A stretch of 64,000 nt of DNA from Gemmatimonadaceae bacterium (GTDB taxonomy: Bacteria > Latescibacterota > UBA2968 > UBA8231). The stretch is from NCBI GenBank assembly GCA_002726335.1, contig PBSR01000275.1, forward strand, positions 1 through 64,000, read 5' to 3'. The notes beneath the pieces are model-generated. The model saw only the letters and a program-made list of their open reading frames with translations, made no database searches and was not told where the DNA came from. Below, one piece after another: positions 35,315 through 44,688 of the stretch. Position 1 is the stretch's first letter, and each line of letters opens with the position of its first letter. Position numbers and translations under genes: made by a program.

Positions 35315-36489
35315 CAGTCGGTCATACTCTCAGTGTCCGGGCGGGCTTCCGGCTTCCACACGGTGTGGCGCTGACCTCCCAGTGCGCCGATGACCCCCAG
35401 CAGAGCTCCAAGGTTGATGGCACAGAAGTACGTCGGTACGTAAAACAGACTCAGTCGGCCGAGGCTGGAGGGAAACATGCCTCCGAGCAGGGCCATCACG
35501 TAGAACAGAATCTGGCCACCGAACAGCCACTCGTACGGTGATTGCCGAGCCAGGCCAGCCCCGGCGCTGGTCACCAGCATGACGAGCAGCAGAAGCGGAA
35601 CCAGCCAGCGGATCACCTTATGTGACAACACCTGGAAGGCGAACAGCGGTCGCTTGAAGGGATTGAGCGTGCCTGGCTCGGTCCACAGGCTGTAGAGCGA
35701 ACGGGCGACGATACGCCGGCGGCGCTTGAACTCATCGCCGAAACCGATGGCTACCTCCTCTTCGGCGATGGCGGCCGGTTCGTAGACCACACGGTAGCCG
35801 CGGCGGCGAACCCTGATGGGCATGATGAAATCGGAGATGATGGCCTGGCCGAGCTCCTCAAAGAGCTCACGCCGCAACGCGAAAATGGCACCGTTGGCAC
35901 CCACCAGAGATCCCAGCAGACTCTCCCGGCGCTTGAGAAACTGTTCATAGCGCCAGTAGGAACCCTCACCTTTCCCGGCGGCGGCGTGTTGTGGATTGGC
36001 GTAGCGCAGCTCACCGCAGACACAACCGACGCGGGTGTCGGCAAAGGGGACCACGAGCTGCTGCAGGGCATCAGCATGGTACATGCTGTTGGCGTCGGTG
36101 AAGACGAGAACGTCTCCTGTTGCCGACCGTACTCCCACGTTCTGTGCCGTCGTCTTGCCCGCGTTCTGCTCCTGCCGCAGGAACAGATACCCGGGCCGGC
36201 CTTCGTACTGGCGGGCGATGTCATCGGTGCCATCCGTCGAGCCATCGGAGACCATGATGATCTGCAACTTCTCCACCGGATAGTCGAGGGCGAAACTGTT
36301 CTCCAGCTTGTCGCGCAGGACGGCCTCCTCGTTGATGGCGGCAACGATCAGGCTGACAGTCGGCATCTCGCCCTGGGCATACTTCGGTTGCCGGCGGCCG
36401 ATGGTGAACAATGACAGTAGAAAGGGATATCCGAGGTAGGTATGCAGAATCAGGCCGACGGCGATCCAGAAAACGTCGATGCCGGTCAC
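35314..36489 (-). CDS. membrane glycosyltransferase family 2
   Basis: 391 residues. One N-terminal helix (IAVGLILHTYLGYPFLLSLF), then a GT-A catalytic domain: SLIVAAINEEAVL, MVSDGSTDGTDDIA, VLVFTDANSMY (DxD equivalent), and KRRRRIVARS as the QxxRW-like region, followed by three or four C-terminal membrane helices (LVPLLLLVMLVTSAGAGLA and others). This layout is like hyaluronan-synthase/poly-beta-glycan-type processive enzymes. It overlaps the carbamoyltransferase stop by four bases (ATGA), so the two are translationally coupled. It likely adds a sugar of the exopolysaccharide on the cytoplasmic face. Donor unknown. Confidence 0.87.
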   Translation of the reverse strand: MTGIDVFWIAVGLILHTYLGYPFLLSLFTIGRRQPKYAQGEMPTVSLIVAAINEEAVLRDKLENSFALDYPVEKLQIIMVSDGSTDGTDDIARQYEGRPGYLFLRQEQNAGKTTAQNVGVRSATGDVLVFTDANSMYHADALQQLVVPFADTRVGCVCGELRYANPQHAAAGKGEGSYWRYEQFLKRRESLLGSLVGANGAIFALRRELFEELGQAIISDFIMPIRVRRRGYRVVYEPAAIAEEEVAIGFGDEFKRRRRIVARSLYSLWTEPGTLNPFKRPLFAFQVLSHKVIRWLVPLLLLVMLVTSAGAGLARQSPYEWLFGGQILFYVMALLGGMFPSSLGRLSLFYVPTYFCAINLGALLGVIGALGGQRHTVWKPEARPDTESMTD

Positions 36490-38207
36490 GTGGTGGCGCG
36501 CTTGGTCACCAGCAGCGGCCCGAGCACGAGACGTTGCAGACCCGAATCGAGGAGCACGCCCATGGCGTCGGCGGCGGAGCAGACGATGGGTGATCCGTGC
36601 AGATTGAAGGAAGTGTTGAGCAGAACGTGGCGACCCGTACGCTCGCCAAAGCGCTCGAGGATGGCCTCATACCCCGGGTTCTGCCCGTCTTCGACCAGCT
36701 GCGGTCGTGCCGTCAGGTCGGCGTTGTGCACCGCCGCCATGAAGGTTTCCCGCTCGTCTGTCGAATCGAAGGTGTTCATCATGTAGGGCGAGGGCAGATT
36801 CTTCGGGTTGGTGAAGTACGCCGCCGCGTGGCGCCGCATCACGACGGGGGCAAAAGGCATCCAGAAGTCACGCTTCTTGATCATCTGGTTGATGACCCGC
36901 ACCACGTCCTGGTTCCGCGGATCGGCAAGAATCGAGCGATTGCCCAGAGCCCGGGCACCGAACTCCATGGGCCCCGCGGCCCGGGCGACGATCTCGCCGT
37001 CGGCCAGGATCTGCGCCACGCGATCGGCCATATCCACCGGTTCCTCCGCCGTCACCTGATCGCCGGCATCGGCCACCGCCTGGCGGCACTCTTCCATCGT
37101 CAGATCATTGCCCAGGTAGCAGTGTTCGATCGGCGCCGGCGTCTCGCCGCGTTCGCAGGCAGCCAGGTAGCAGGCGCCGATGGGCAGCGATTCGTCACCG
37201 CACGAAGGGAAGGCTTCGAAGGCATCGATCTCCGCCAGTTCTGAGATCGCCTTGTTCGCCTTCACGTTCATGAACACGCCACCGGCGGCCAGCACGCGAC
37301 GGATGCCGGTCTGCTGCACGCAGCGCCCAACCCATTCACACAGAAGGCGCTCGGTGAACAGCTGCAACCCGGCGCACACGGAGTCGAAGCGTGTCCGACC
37401 CAGGTCACGCTCCAGTCGAGGTCCGATGGCCGACAGTGGCTCGCTCACGGTGCGCTGAAATCGCATGGGCCGTGCCGGGTCGAAGCTGAGGTAGCCACTA
37501 TAGATGCGCGCGGCGGGCTCGGCGTACCGCGGATCGGCGTAGGGCGCCATGCCCATCAGCTTGTATTCGTGCTCCAGCGGCGTGAACCCGAGCAGATGGG
37601 TGGTCACCGCGTAGAGCTCACCGAGGCTGTCTGCCTGCGGGATCCTCTCCTGGCATTCCAGCAGACCGTCGCGACCGATCCAGACCGACCCTGACAGACC
37701 GTCCCCGCCGCCGTCGAGGGTGAGTACGAGATACGGTTCTTCGTCATGGCGCAGGCCGTGGTACGCCGTCGCCGCATGCGTCTCGTGGTGATCCGTGAAG
37801 GTCACCTTGTCAGGCGCATACCCCCATGCGCCAATGGCGGAGGCGCGCTCTGCCATCCTCTGCCGGGCGCGGCGCTGACGATAGGCGCCGGTGCCGCTGA
37901 TCCGTTGCCGGACTGTATGCGCCACTCCCCCTCTGTAACGCGCCTCAAAGCTCGCCGTCGCCCAACTCGGACCCTGAGGCCTCGACACGTAGCGGGAAGC
38001 GCAACAGACACGGTCCACCTCGGCTGCGGTGACACCTGCCAGCCGCAGGGCCTCGACGGCCGCCTGTTCAGGGAGGCCGTAGTGGTTCTTCACCCGAACC
38101 AACCGTTCCTCCTGCACCAGAGACACGACGCGATTCTCTACATAGACGCCCGCCGACGCGTTGTGGCCGTCGAAAATACCCAGAAGAACCGGCGAACGGG
38201 GGCTCAT
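36486..38207 (-). CDS. NodU/CmcH-family carbamoyltransferase
   Basis: 573 residues from the ATG at 38207; an in-frame TTG at 38219 is the alternative. The N-terminal ASKHA-type domain starts with GIFDGHNASAGVYV and contains TDHHETHAATAYHG, with metal-binding histidines, and LTLDGGGDGLSGS. The C-terminal YrdC-like/carbamoyltransferase lobe ends with LLNTSFNLHGSPIV. Such enzymes use carbamoyl phosphate and ATP to carbamoylate sugar hydroxyls (Nod factors, antibiotics). In this locus a carbamoylated exopolysaccharide or O-antigen residue is likely. It leads the three-gene unit and has its own candidate promoter. Confidence 0.9.
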   Translation of the reverse strand: MSPRSPVLLGIFDGHNASAGVYVENRVVSLVQEERLVRVKNHYGLPEQAAVEALRLAGVTAAEVDRVCCASRYVSRPQGPSWATASFEARYRGGVAHTVRQRISGTGAYRQRRARQRMAERASAIGAWGYAPDKVTFTDHHETHAATAYHGLRHDEEPYLVLTLDGGGDGLSGSVWIGRDGLLECQERIPQADSLGELYAVTTHLLGFTPLEHEYKLMGMAPYADPRYAEPAARIYSGYLSFDPARPMRFQRTVSEPLSAIGPRLERDLGRTRFDSVCAGLQLFTERLLCEWVGRCVQQTGIRRVLAAGGVFMNVKANKAISELAEIDAFEAFPSCGDESLPIGACYLAACERGETPAPIEHCYLGNDLTMEECRQAVADAGDQVTAEEPVDMADRVAQILADGEIVARAAGPMEFGARALGNRSILADPRNQDVVRVINQMIKKRDFWMPFAPVVMRRHAAAYFTNPKNLPSPYMMNTFDSTDERETFMAAVHNADLTARPQLVEDGQNPGYEAILERFGERTGRHVLLNTSFNLHGSPIVCSAADAMGVLLDSGLQRLVLGPLLVTKRATT

Positions 38208-38239
38208 GATCGAGGTCAAAAATCGCGGGAAGTGGTTGT

Positions 38240-38268
38240 ATTTGACAGAATTACGTCGATTCTCTCAA
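38240..38268 (-). promoter_or_regulatory. promoter of the carbamoyltransferase unit
   Basis: On the minus strand TTGAGA (38263-38268, 5 of 6) and TCAAAT (38240-38245, 4 of 6) are exactly 17 bases apart in an AT-richer gap. It lies just after the terminator of the preceding gene, which supports a separate transcript beginning near 38234. Confidence 0.45.
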
Positions 38269-38292
38269 TAACGCCAGCGCCTCTGATGACGT

Positions 38293-38322
38293 CAAGAAAA
38301 CCCCGCCCGAATCCGGGTTCGG
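38293..38322 (-). terminator. rho-independent terminator after the GT4 gene
   Basis: A near-palindromic stem (CCGAATCCGGGTTCGG, 38307-38322) lies 9 bases after the stop of the glycosyltransferase gene. On the minus strand it is followed by GCGGGGTTTTC, giving a short T-run. It separates the pmm-flippase-ligase-GT4 transcript from the carbamoyltransferase unit. Confidence 0.65.
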
Positions 38323-38331
38323 ACAGTCTGT

Positions 38332-39495
38332 CTACCTGGCTCGGCGGCCGTCGACTTCGGCGTAGACCTCGTGGATGCTCCTGGCCACTGCACGATAGTC
38401 GAACCGCTGTTCCGCATACCGCCGGATGTGACCCCGATCGTAGCTGCCATAGTTGTCGAGAGTGGCCGCCAGGGCCCCCTGCAGTCCCTGCACATCCCGG
38501 GGTTCGGCGAGGCGACCCACCGACGGGTCGACCACCTCTTCGGGGCCGCCACAGCGGGTTGTCACCACCGGCAAGCCACAGGCGAAAGCCTCGAGTAGCG
38601 AGAGCGGCAACCCCTCCGAGTAGGAGGGCAGAACGAAGACATCCGCCGCCGCCAGTATGGCCGGCATCTGCTCCAGTGGCACTTCGTCGATGAAGCGGAC
38701 CCGGTCGGCCACCCCCAGCTGGGCGGCACGCTCTGGGTAGGCCTGGGTCAGCGCCGTGGCGCCTCCCCCTACGAGGTCGAGGTGGACATCTCGTCCTTCA
38801 GCCCGCAGTCCTGCCAGGGCCTGCAGCAACTCGTCGAGCCCCTTTGCCGGATCGTAGCGGCCGGAGTAAATCAACCGCCAGCCCCCCTCCCCTGGTGTCC
38901 GGGTTCCGGGTTGGAACAGATCGCTGTCCACGCCGTTGGGGATCTGTTTCAGGCGCTGTTCGGCCACACCGAGCTCCCGCGCCCGGTCCGCCAGCTCGCC
39001 GCTGACCGCGATCACGGCATCGGCCTGGGTCAGAGCGTCGGCCACCATAGTGCGCCAGGATGCCCGTCCCACCGCCAGGTCCTTCAGATCATGCCCGTGA
39101 ACGGTGACCACCACAGGCCGTCCGACACGCTGACCGTACTCGATGCAGGCGCGGCCATCAGGGTAGGCAACGTGGGCGTGGATGACGTCGGGCACGTCCC
39201 CCGCCGAAGCCTCCAGGGCACGGAGATAGGAAGGCCAGGCTCGGCCCAGCCACAGACGCCGTGGGAAGGTTACGTACCGGGGCCGGCGCACATCGACGCC
39301 GTCCCACTCCTCGTGTCTTGGCAGGCCGCGAAAGCGGCTCCAGCGGCCGCACCCCGGCAAGGGAAACCAAGGCACTGGCGCCACGACCCGCGGCTGGCAG
39401 AATTCTGCGAGGAAGCGGGCCTGGTTGTGGACGAAACTGCCCGATATCCGCGACAGCGAGCTCGGATAGAGATGGGAGGCAACGAGGACGTCCAT
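38332..39495 (-). CDS. glycosyltransferase family 4
   Basis: 387 residues, GT-B fold. N-terminal acceptor domain begins MDVLVASHLYPSSLSRISGSFVHNQARFLA and contains IHAHVAYPDG; the C-terminal donor domain has IPNGVDSDLF, LIYSGRYDPAKGL and the EX7E-type motif YSEGLPLSLLEAFACGLPVV. A retaining sugar transferase of the exopolysaccharide repeat is likely; donor unknown. It starts 15 bases after the ligase stop and is the last gene before a terminator. Confidence 0.88.
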   Translation of the reverse strand: MDVLVASHLYPSSLSRISGSFVHNQARFLAEFCQPRVVAPVPWFPLPGCGRWSRFRGLPRHEEWDGVDVRRPRYVTFPRRLWLGRAWPSYLRALEASAGDVPDVIHAHVAYPDGRACIEYGQRVGRPVVVTVHGHDLKDLAVGRASWRTMVADALTQADAVIAVSGELADRARELGVAEQRLKQIPNGVDSDLFQPGTRTPGEGGWRLIYSGRYDPAKGLDELLQALAGLRAEGRDVHLDLVGGGATALTQAYPERAAQLGVADRVRFIDEVPLEQMPAILAAADVFVLPSYSEGLPLSLLEAFACGLPVVTTRCGGPEEVVDPSVGRLAEPRDVQGLQGALAATLDNYGSYDRGHIRRYAEQRFDYRAVARSIHEVYAEVDGRRAR

Positions 39496-39510
39496 CGAAC
39501 CTGCTCTCGC

Positions 39511-40965
39511 TCAGCCGGAGGCGGCTGCCGTCTCACGCTCACTGAGGTGGATGACGGCAAAAATCATCCCCGTGAAGAACCAGAGGAAGTTGTTGCTGAA
39601 ATCCGCCGTGGCCGACAGACTCACCTGGAAGGAGAGGAATACGCACAACAGGGCGATGAGCACGGCACGCAGGTACGGATCGGCGGTCTGCCCCACCGTC
39701 TCGATGCCGCGTCGCAGCACGCGCCAGACGATCCACACCGAGGCCGTGATGCCCACCAAGCCCAGTTCCGCGAGCATGTTGGCCGCCAGCGTGTGCGACT
39801 CCTTCGTCGGCACCCACATGGGGAAATCCACGGGCTTGTACGCATCGAACAGCAATGGAAACGCTCGCCAGCCGGCCCCCAGGATCGGGTGGTCGAGCCA
39901 CATTTCCAGGCCGGCGATGATGAAGTACAGCCGGGCGGATCCCGACTCCCGGCCGGCGTCGCCGAAATCGGTGAGCAGCGTGAAGATCGAAACGAACCGT
40001 TGAAAGATGTGGTCGGCGAAGGGAACGAACTCCTTCACCGCAAAGATTGCGGCGAACCCGCCCAGCCCGACCCACAGCAGGTAGCGAAACTTGCGCGCAT
40101 AGATCATGGCCGCCACGATACCGATGGCGGCGGCCACCCAGTTGGACCGACTGAAAGTTGTGATCAGGCCGGCGCCGGCGGCGGCAAGCGACGCCAGCAG
40201 GTAGACGGCCTGCCACTTCCGGAAGCGATGGTTGACGAGCAGGGCGAAGAGGAAGACGACACCACACATCAGGAAGGTGCCGAAGGTGTTGGGGTTGTGG
40301 AACGTACCGGTGGCCCGCGGTGCATTGGCCCCTACGGCGATGACGAAGCTGGCCGGCAGATAGAACTTCTCGGACATGATCTGGGCCACGGCCAGAATGG
40401 CGCCTCCGATCATTGCCGCGGCCATGGAGATGACGACGAGGTTGACGGCCCGACGGGTGTCGATCATCACTTGCGTGCCGTAGAGGAAGGCCATCAGGGC
40501 GAGGGTGCGCATGACACCAACCGTGCCCTCAGCCAGGGCCGGTGTGTACGTCAGAGAGAAGGCCATCGTCCCCCAGAGCAGGAACAGGGGGGCCTTCAGC
40601 TCGAACGTGGGGAACGTGAAGCGTCGCCGCAGGCAGGTATTGGTAAAGATGCCGATCGTCATCAGCATCAGCGACAGGTGGAAACCGGTTACGGGAATTC
40701 CGATTCCGGTCTCCTTGATCAGCTGCCCGGTAATGTCGAGAGCGGTAGTGACGACGACGGCGGGCACGATGATCCAGGGCCACATCAGCACGCCCACCAG
40801 GTAGAGACCCGCCCCGATACCGAGGGCGGCGATGGCGAACAGCTTCGACGGCAGGTAGAATGCAGCGATGGCGACGATGATCTGCAGTGTTATGAACAGG
40901 ACGAACAGTCGTCGGTCCAGAGGCGGGGGCATGAGACGCGGATACCGGGAGGCGAGGTCCGTCAT
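39511..40965 (-). CDS. O-antigen ligase/polymerase-like membrane protein
   Basis: 484 residues with about twelve membrane helices. The start was set at the ATG at 40965, which overlaps the flippase stop by four bases (ATGA); the longer open frame to 41235 is only the shadow of the flippase gene. The large periplasmic loop before the last helices has the Wzy/WaaL-type region FIIAGLEMWLDHPILGAGWRAF, followed by SHTLAANMLAELGLVG, whose His matches the ligase family. It would either polymerise lipid-linked repeat units or transfer the finished chain; sequence alone does not settle which. Confidence 0.85.
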   Translation of the reverse strand: MTDLASRYPRLMPPPLDRRLFVLFITLQIIVAIAAFYLPSKLFAIAALGIGAGLYLVGVLMWPWIIVPAVVVTTALDITGQLIKETGIGIPVTGFHLSLMLMTIGIFTNTCLRRRFTFPTFELKAPLFLLWGTMAFSLTYTPALAEGTVGVMRTLALMAFLYGTQVMIDTRRAVNLVVISMAAAMIGGAILAVAQIMSEKFYLPASFVIAVGANAPRATGTFHNPNTFGTFLMCGVVFLFALLVNHRFRKWQAVYLLASLAAAGAGLITTFSRSNWVAAAIGIVAAMIYARKFRYLLWVGLGGFAAIFAVKEFVPFADHIFQRFVSIFTLLTDFGDAGRESGSARLYFIIAGLEMWLDHPILGAGWRAFPLLFDAYKPVDFPMWVPTKESHTLAANMLAELGLVGITASVWIVWRVLRRGIETVGQTADPYLRAVLIALLCVFLSFQVSLSATADFSNNFLWFFTGMIFAVIHLSERETAAASG

Positions 40966-42185
40966 GCCGACACTCGCACAAACCGGCCCCATGCCAACCC
41001 CGTGAGGCGCTGGTAGGCGACGGTGACGATGGCGGCCCACAGGACATAGGCGATCGACGTGGACAGTGCCGCACCGACGAGGCCAAACCGCGGGATCAGT
41101 ATAAGATTGAGACCGACGTTCATCGCCAGCGCGGCGCCCGGCGCCCACATCGTCACGGGGGGATATCCCTGACCGGCGAGTTTTGTGTTGAGGACCGAGG
41201 CAAAGCCACAGGCGATGAGGCCGGGAAGCATCCACACCAGCGGCGTGTGCGCGCCGGCGTAGGTCATGCCGTACACCCAGCCGATGGCCTGCCTGCCGCC
41301 GGCTATCACACCGGCGGCGGCGGCCAGGCTGAAAAGGAAGGCGGCACGGCTGACGGCGAGGCTCATCGTATGGTCGTCGTCGGTGCCGCGCAGCACCTTG
41401 GGAAGCAGGACGGCGCCGGCGATGTTCGGTCCTCTTTGTATCATCTCAGCTATGAAGACGGCGATGTAGTAGACACCCAGTGTCTCCGTTCCCAGGTAAT
41501 GCTCGACCAGGTAGATGTCACTGCGAAACAACAGATAGATCAGCGTCGCGGACATGGCACCGCGGCCACCAACGGCCATCGTCGAGCGCAGCAGACCACC
41601 ATCCACGCCGCCGGCGCCGCGGCTGAACACGGCCGCCAGAGATGCCGACAGAATCACGCCGCACAGCCAGGCAGCAAGCGCCCCGTTCAGTCCCAGCTCC
41701 AACCAGCCGAGCCCGACCAGGTTCAGCAGAAAATAGGTGCTGACGAAGAACAGCGGGACCAGAGCGAATGCCGTCAGCCGATCTCGGCCCTGCAGGATTC
41801 CGGAGAATCCCTTCTGAGCCACCACGCCCGCCGTCATGGGCGCCATCAACAGCGCCTGCCGGCGTGGCACGTACTCCGGATAGAACACGGAGGCCACCCA
41901 TGCCAACACAGCCAGAACCGGCAACAGGGACAACGTGTAGACAGTGGTATTGCGCCACACCGATCCGGCGTGGCGATCATCCCGACCGCTGTGGTAGCTG
42001 TTGCCGCGCGTCAGCCACTCACCAAAGACCATCCCGGCAACGGTCACCGTCGTGACCGCGACCGCCAGATGCCCGAGCCCCTCTTTGCCCAGGATGCGTG
42101 CAACCCACGTGCTGTTGGCAAAGGCCAACGCGAACGCCAGGCCCACGGCGACTGCGTTGACCGAAAGACCGCGCAGGAAGCTCAC
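40962..42185 (-). CDS. Wzx-type polysaccharide flippase
   Basis: 407 residues, about twelve membrane segments with the N-terminal pattern MSFLRGLSVNAVAVGLAFALAF...RILGKEGLGHLAVA typical of the MATE/MOP-superfamily Wzx group. It moves undecaprenyl-linked repeat units across the inner membrane. It lies seven bases after the phosphomannomutase gene and overlaps the ligase start by four bases. Some family members are longer (450-480); no truncation is apparent. Confidence 0.87.
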   Translation of the reverse strand: MSFLRGLSVNAVAVGLAFALAFANSTWVARILGKEGLGHLAVAVTTVTVAGMVFGEWLTRGNSYHSGRDDRHAGSVWRNTTVYTLSLLPVLAVLAWVASVFYPEYVPRRQALLMAPMTAGVVAQKGFSGILQGRDRLTAFALVPLFFVSTYFLLNLVGLGWLELGLNGALAAWLCGVILSASLAAVFSRGAGGVDGGLLRSTMAVGGRGAMSATLIYLLFRSDIYLVEHYLGTETLGVYYIAVFIAEMIQRGPNIAGAVLLPKVLRGTDDDHTMSLAVSRAAFLFSLAAAAGVIAGGRQAIGWVYGMTYAGAHTPLVWMLPGLIACGFASVLNTKLAGQGYPPVTMWAPGAALAMNVGLNLILIPRFGLVGAALSTSIAYVLWAAIVTVAYQRLTGLAWGRFVRVSA

Positions 42186-42192
42186 CCGGTAC

Positions 42193-43533
42193 TCAGGACA
42201 GGATCACGGCCAGAACCTCGTCCCGCTGCTGCTCCATGCGCTGCTGCGACATGGCTTCCAGGTTGAGCCGCAGCAGTGGTTCGGTATTCGAAGCCCGCAC
42301 ATTGAAGTGCCACTCGGCAAAACTCACCGAAATGCCATCGATGCGCTCGATCCGTCCGTCGCCGTAGCGCCCGGCGATCTCTTCGATCTTGGCCGCCGGA
42401 TCGTCGACACGGGAGTTGATCTCCCCCGACAGAAAGTAGCGGGACTCCAGCGGTGACAGCAGCTCGGACATGGTCTGCCTGCGGTCCGACATCATCTGCA
42501 TCAGGATCAGCGACGGCACCAGTCCGGAATCGGCACCGAAGAAGTCGCGGAAGTAGTAGTGGCCGGACAACTCGCCGGCGAATATCCCCTTTTCGGTGAA
42601 CAACCGCGGCTTCAAAAAGGAGTGACCCACTCGTTCCTGCAGCGCCCGTCCTCCCGCCGCCGCGACGAGATCCCGCACGGCCCACGAACAACGCACATCG
42701 TGGACGATCGTTGCCCCGGGTTCGCCATCGATGAGATACCGGGCCATCAACGCGGTGAGAAAATCACCGGGAACAAAGCGGCCCCGATCATCGATGGCGA
42801 AAAAGCGATCACCGTCACCGTCGAAGGCGAAGCCCACGTCCGCCCCTTCCGAGACAACTCGTCGTTGCAGTTCGGCCCGGTTCTCCTCCTTCATCGGATC
42901 GAGACCATGATTGGGTAGCGAGCCGTCGGGGTCGAGATACATGCCCACAAGATCAACCGGCAGCCGGTCGAACACCCGCTTCAGGATGGGGCCCACCATG
43001 CCGTTGCCCGTGTCGGCCACCACTTTGAGAGGACGCAGGTGGCTGGTGTCGACCGAGCTGAGCACCTTGTCGACAAAGCCGTCGCTCACATCCCGCGCCT
43101 CGATCTTTCCGGTACCACGTGCCGGCTGGTACTCTTCGGTTTCGATCAGACGGCGCAAATCCTGGATGCCTTCGTCACCGGATAACAGGTAGGGCATGTG
43201 GCGCACCATCTTGAAGCCACAGTACTGGGCCGGATTGTGCGATGCCGTCACCATGATGCCGGGACGTCCGAGGGTGGCGCAGGCGTAGTAGTACTGGTCC
43301 GTGCTGACCATACCCAGTTCGATGACATCCGCCTGCTGCTGCCGCAAACCCTCGATGAGGGCGGCGCAGACCGTCGGACTCGACAGGCGCATGTCACGCC
43401 CTACCACAACCTGCTCAGGCTGCAGGAAACTGGCAAACGCCCGCCCCACGGCGCGCCCCGTGTCCTCATCGAGCTGGTCGGGGTAGATGCCGCGGATGTC
43501 GTAGGCTTTGAAAATCGTCGGGTCTACATGCAT
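42193..43533 (-). CDS. phosphomannomutase/phosphoglucomutase
   Basis: 446 residues from the ATG at 43533, giving the family-typical N-terminus DPTIFKAYDIRGIYP; in-frame GTG (43551) and ATG (43578) codons upstream would add residues without homology. The phosphoserine loop TASHNPAQY is intact, metal loop DGDGDRFFA is present, and the sugar-specificity region GELSGHYYF and phosphate-binding RASNTEPLLRLN follow. It converts mannose-6-P/glucose-6-P to the 1-phosphates that feed GDP-mannose or UDP-glucose synthesis for the polysaccharide locus. It is the first gene of the pmm-wzx-ligase-GT4 run, possibly together with the YjbQ fusion gene upstream. Confidence 0.9.
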   Translation of the reverse strand: MHVDPTIFKAYDIRGIYPDQLDEDTGRAVGRAFASFLQPEQVVVGRDMRLSSPTVCAALIEGLRQQQADVIELGMVSTDQYYYACATLGRPGIMVTASHNPAQYCGFKMVRHMPYLLSGDEGIQDLRRLIETEEYQPARGTGKIEARDVSDGFVDKVLSSVDTSHLRPLKVVADTGNGMVGPILKRVFDRLPVDLVGMYLDPDGSLPNHGLDPMKEENRAELQRRVVSEGADVGFAFDGDGDRFFAIDDRGRFVPGDFLTALMARYLIDGEPGATIVHDVRCSWAVRDLVAAAGGRALQERVGHSFLKPRLFTEKGIFAGELSGHYYFRDFFGADSGLVPSLILMQMMSDRRQTMSELLSPLESRYFLSGEINSRVDDPAAKIEEIAGRYGDGRIERIDGISVSFAEWHFNVRASNTEPLLRLNLEAMSQQRMEQQRDEVLAVILS

Positions 43534-43620
43534 GCGAAGATTGGCTTTCACGGAAACCGCCCGCAGCCCTGCATCCACCTGCAGATGGGGGGCGCCGGGC
43601 CGTTGCTGTTGCGATGGTCC

Positions 43621-44688
43621 TTACTGGAAGGTGCGCAGGGTCGCGTCGATGCTGCGCACACCGTCCTTCGGCAGGTGGTGCTGCACCAGGATGGGTGTCT
43701 GGTACGTGCCGGAGACGATACGCTGAGGGCCCGTCTCGGTACTGGAAGATACCAGCAGACTCACCGAACGCTTGAGGCGCAGAATCCGATACGCCGGTGT
43801 GGACAGCACCGACATGATGCGGTCGACGACGGAGCGCCCGAAGGGCAGGTGCTCAAGAAACTCGTTGTAGAGGTGGATCAGGTCGTACGTAGCATAGTCC
43901 CGTGTCTTGCCCGGGATGGTCGCCGGATGACGTGCCAGGTTCCGTCCCCGGCGTACCATGTAGGAGAGCGGGTCGCGGAGGGCTTCGGGCAGGTCGTCGC
44001 GAATCAGCAGCGTTTCGTACTCGTTCACCGTCAGACCGGCATCCTGCTCTTCGGGAGCCAGACGCATCTCGATGCGTCCCTTGTCGATGCCGAAGCGGTC
44101 GAGCCAACCCTCGAACCGCTCGAACAGACCATAGCGCGGATCCTTGAGATTATGCGAATCGATGGTGTGCTCTGACGGCACGGGCACACGCAGGCGTTCA
44201 CGGTGGACGATCTGTTCCGCCTGGTATCCGAGAACCGTGGTACGCCGTTGCCGGTGAATGTCCTTGAACACACCGTCGAGTTCGATGAAGTAGACCGGTT
44301 CCTCAGGGCGATTCCGATAGGTGACACAGTTCCTCAGCCCCGCCCCCATGAAGGTCAGATGGGAGTCGGCGTTCACCGGCTCCACTTCTTTCTGCTGCTC
44401 GTTCAGCTCGTCGCGCAGGTGCATCAGATCGTGTTGATACCCTGCATCCTGTGGAAACAGACGCTGGAAGAATCGAAAAAACGGATCGAGCTGCTTGCGA
44501 CTGTGGCCCAACCGCGCACACATGCCCTGCTCGAGGTATCCCGCCGTCGTATGATGCGAACAGTAGAGGGCCCGTCGGAAGTCGGACAGAGCGTCGCCCA
44601 CCTGATCCCGGACACGCGGCGCCACGTCGATGATCTGGAATCGCGACGTGGGAACGATATCGAGATTGACCTCGAGAGGGTCAGCCAT
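43621..44688 (-). CDS. YjbQ (UPF0047)-like domain fused to a C-terminal domain of unknown function
   Basis: 355 residues, more than twice the ~135 of ordinary YjbQ proteins. Residues ~15-165 show a divergent YjbQ pattern in order: CSHHTTAGYLEQ, PQDAGYQHDLMHLRDE, NADSHLTFMGAGLRNCVTY and YFIELDGVF; conserved histidines at the putative active site are kept. YjbQ proteins have reported thiamine-phosphate-synthase side activity but an unsettled role. The remaining ~190 residues (from QRRTTVLGYQAEQIV) are hydrophilic, rich in Arg and Glu, without a family I recognise. It lies 88 bases upstream of the phosphomannomutase ATG on the same strand and divergent from the sixA gene. I infer a fusion rather than a frameshift because reading is continuous. 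Confidence 0.65.
   Translation of the reverse strand: MADPLEVNLDIVPTSRFQIIDVAPRVRDQVGDALSDFRRALYCSHHTTAGYLEQGMCARLGHSRKQLDPFFRFFQRLFPQDAGYQHDLMHLRDELNEQQKEVEPVNADSHLTFMGAGLRNCVTYRNRPEEPVYFIELDGVFKDIHRQRRTTVLGYQAEQIVHRERLRVPVPSEHTIDSHNLKDPRYGLFERFEGWLDRFGIDKGRIEMRLAPEEQDAGLTVNEYETLLIRDDLPEALRDPLSYMVRRGRNLARHPATIPGKTRDYATYDLIHLYNEFLEHLPFGRSVVDRIMSVLSTPAYRILRLKRSVSLLVSSSTETGPQRIVSGTYQTPILVQHHLPKDGVRSIDATLRTFQ

Noticed and set aside
38782..41016. A 744-codon plus-strand frame across three glycan genes
   Set aside because: It spans gene boundaries and is rich in His, Gln, Arg and Gly in a way typical of antisense reading in GC-rich DNA.
40966..41235. N-terminal extension of the O-antigen ligase frame
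   Set aside because: These 90 codons lie in the flippase gene in another frame; an ATGA overlap at 40965 gives a clean start.
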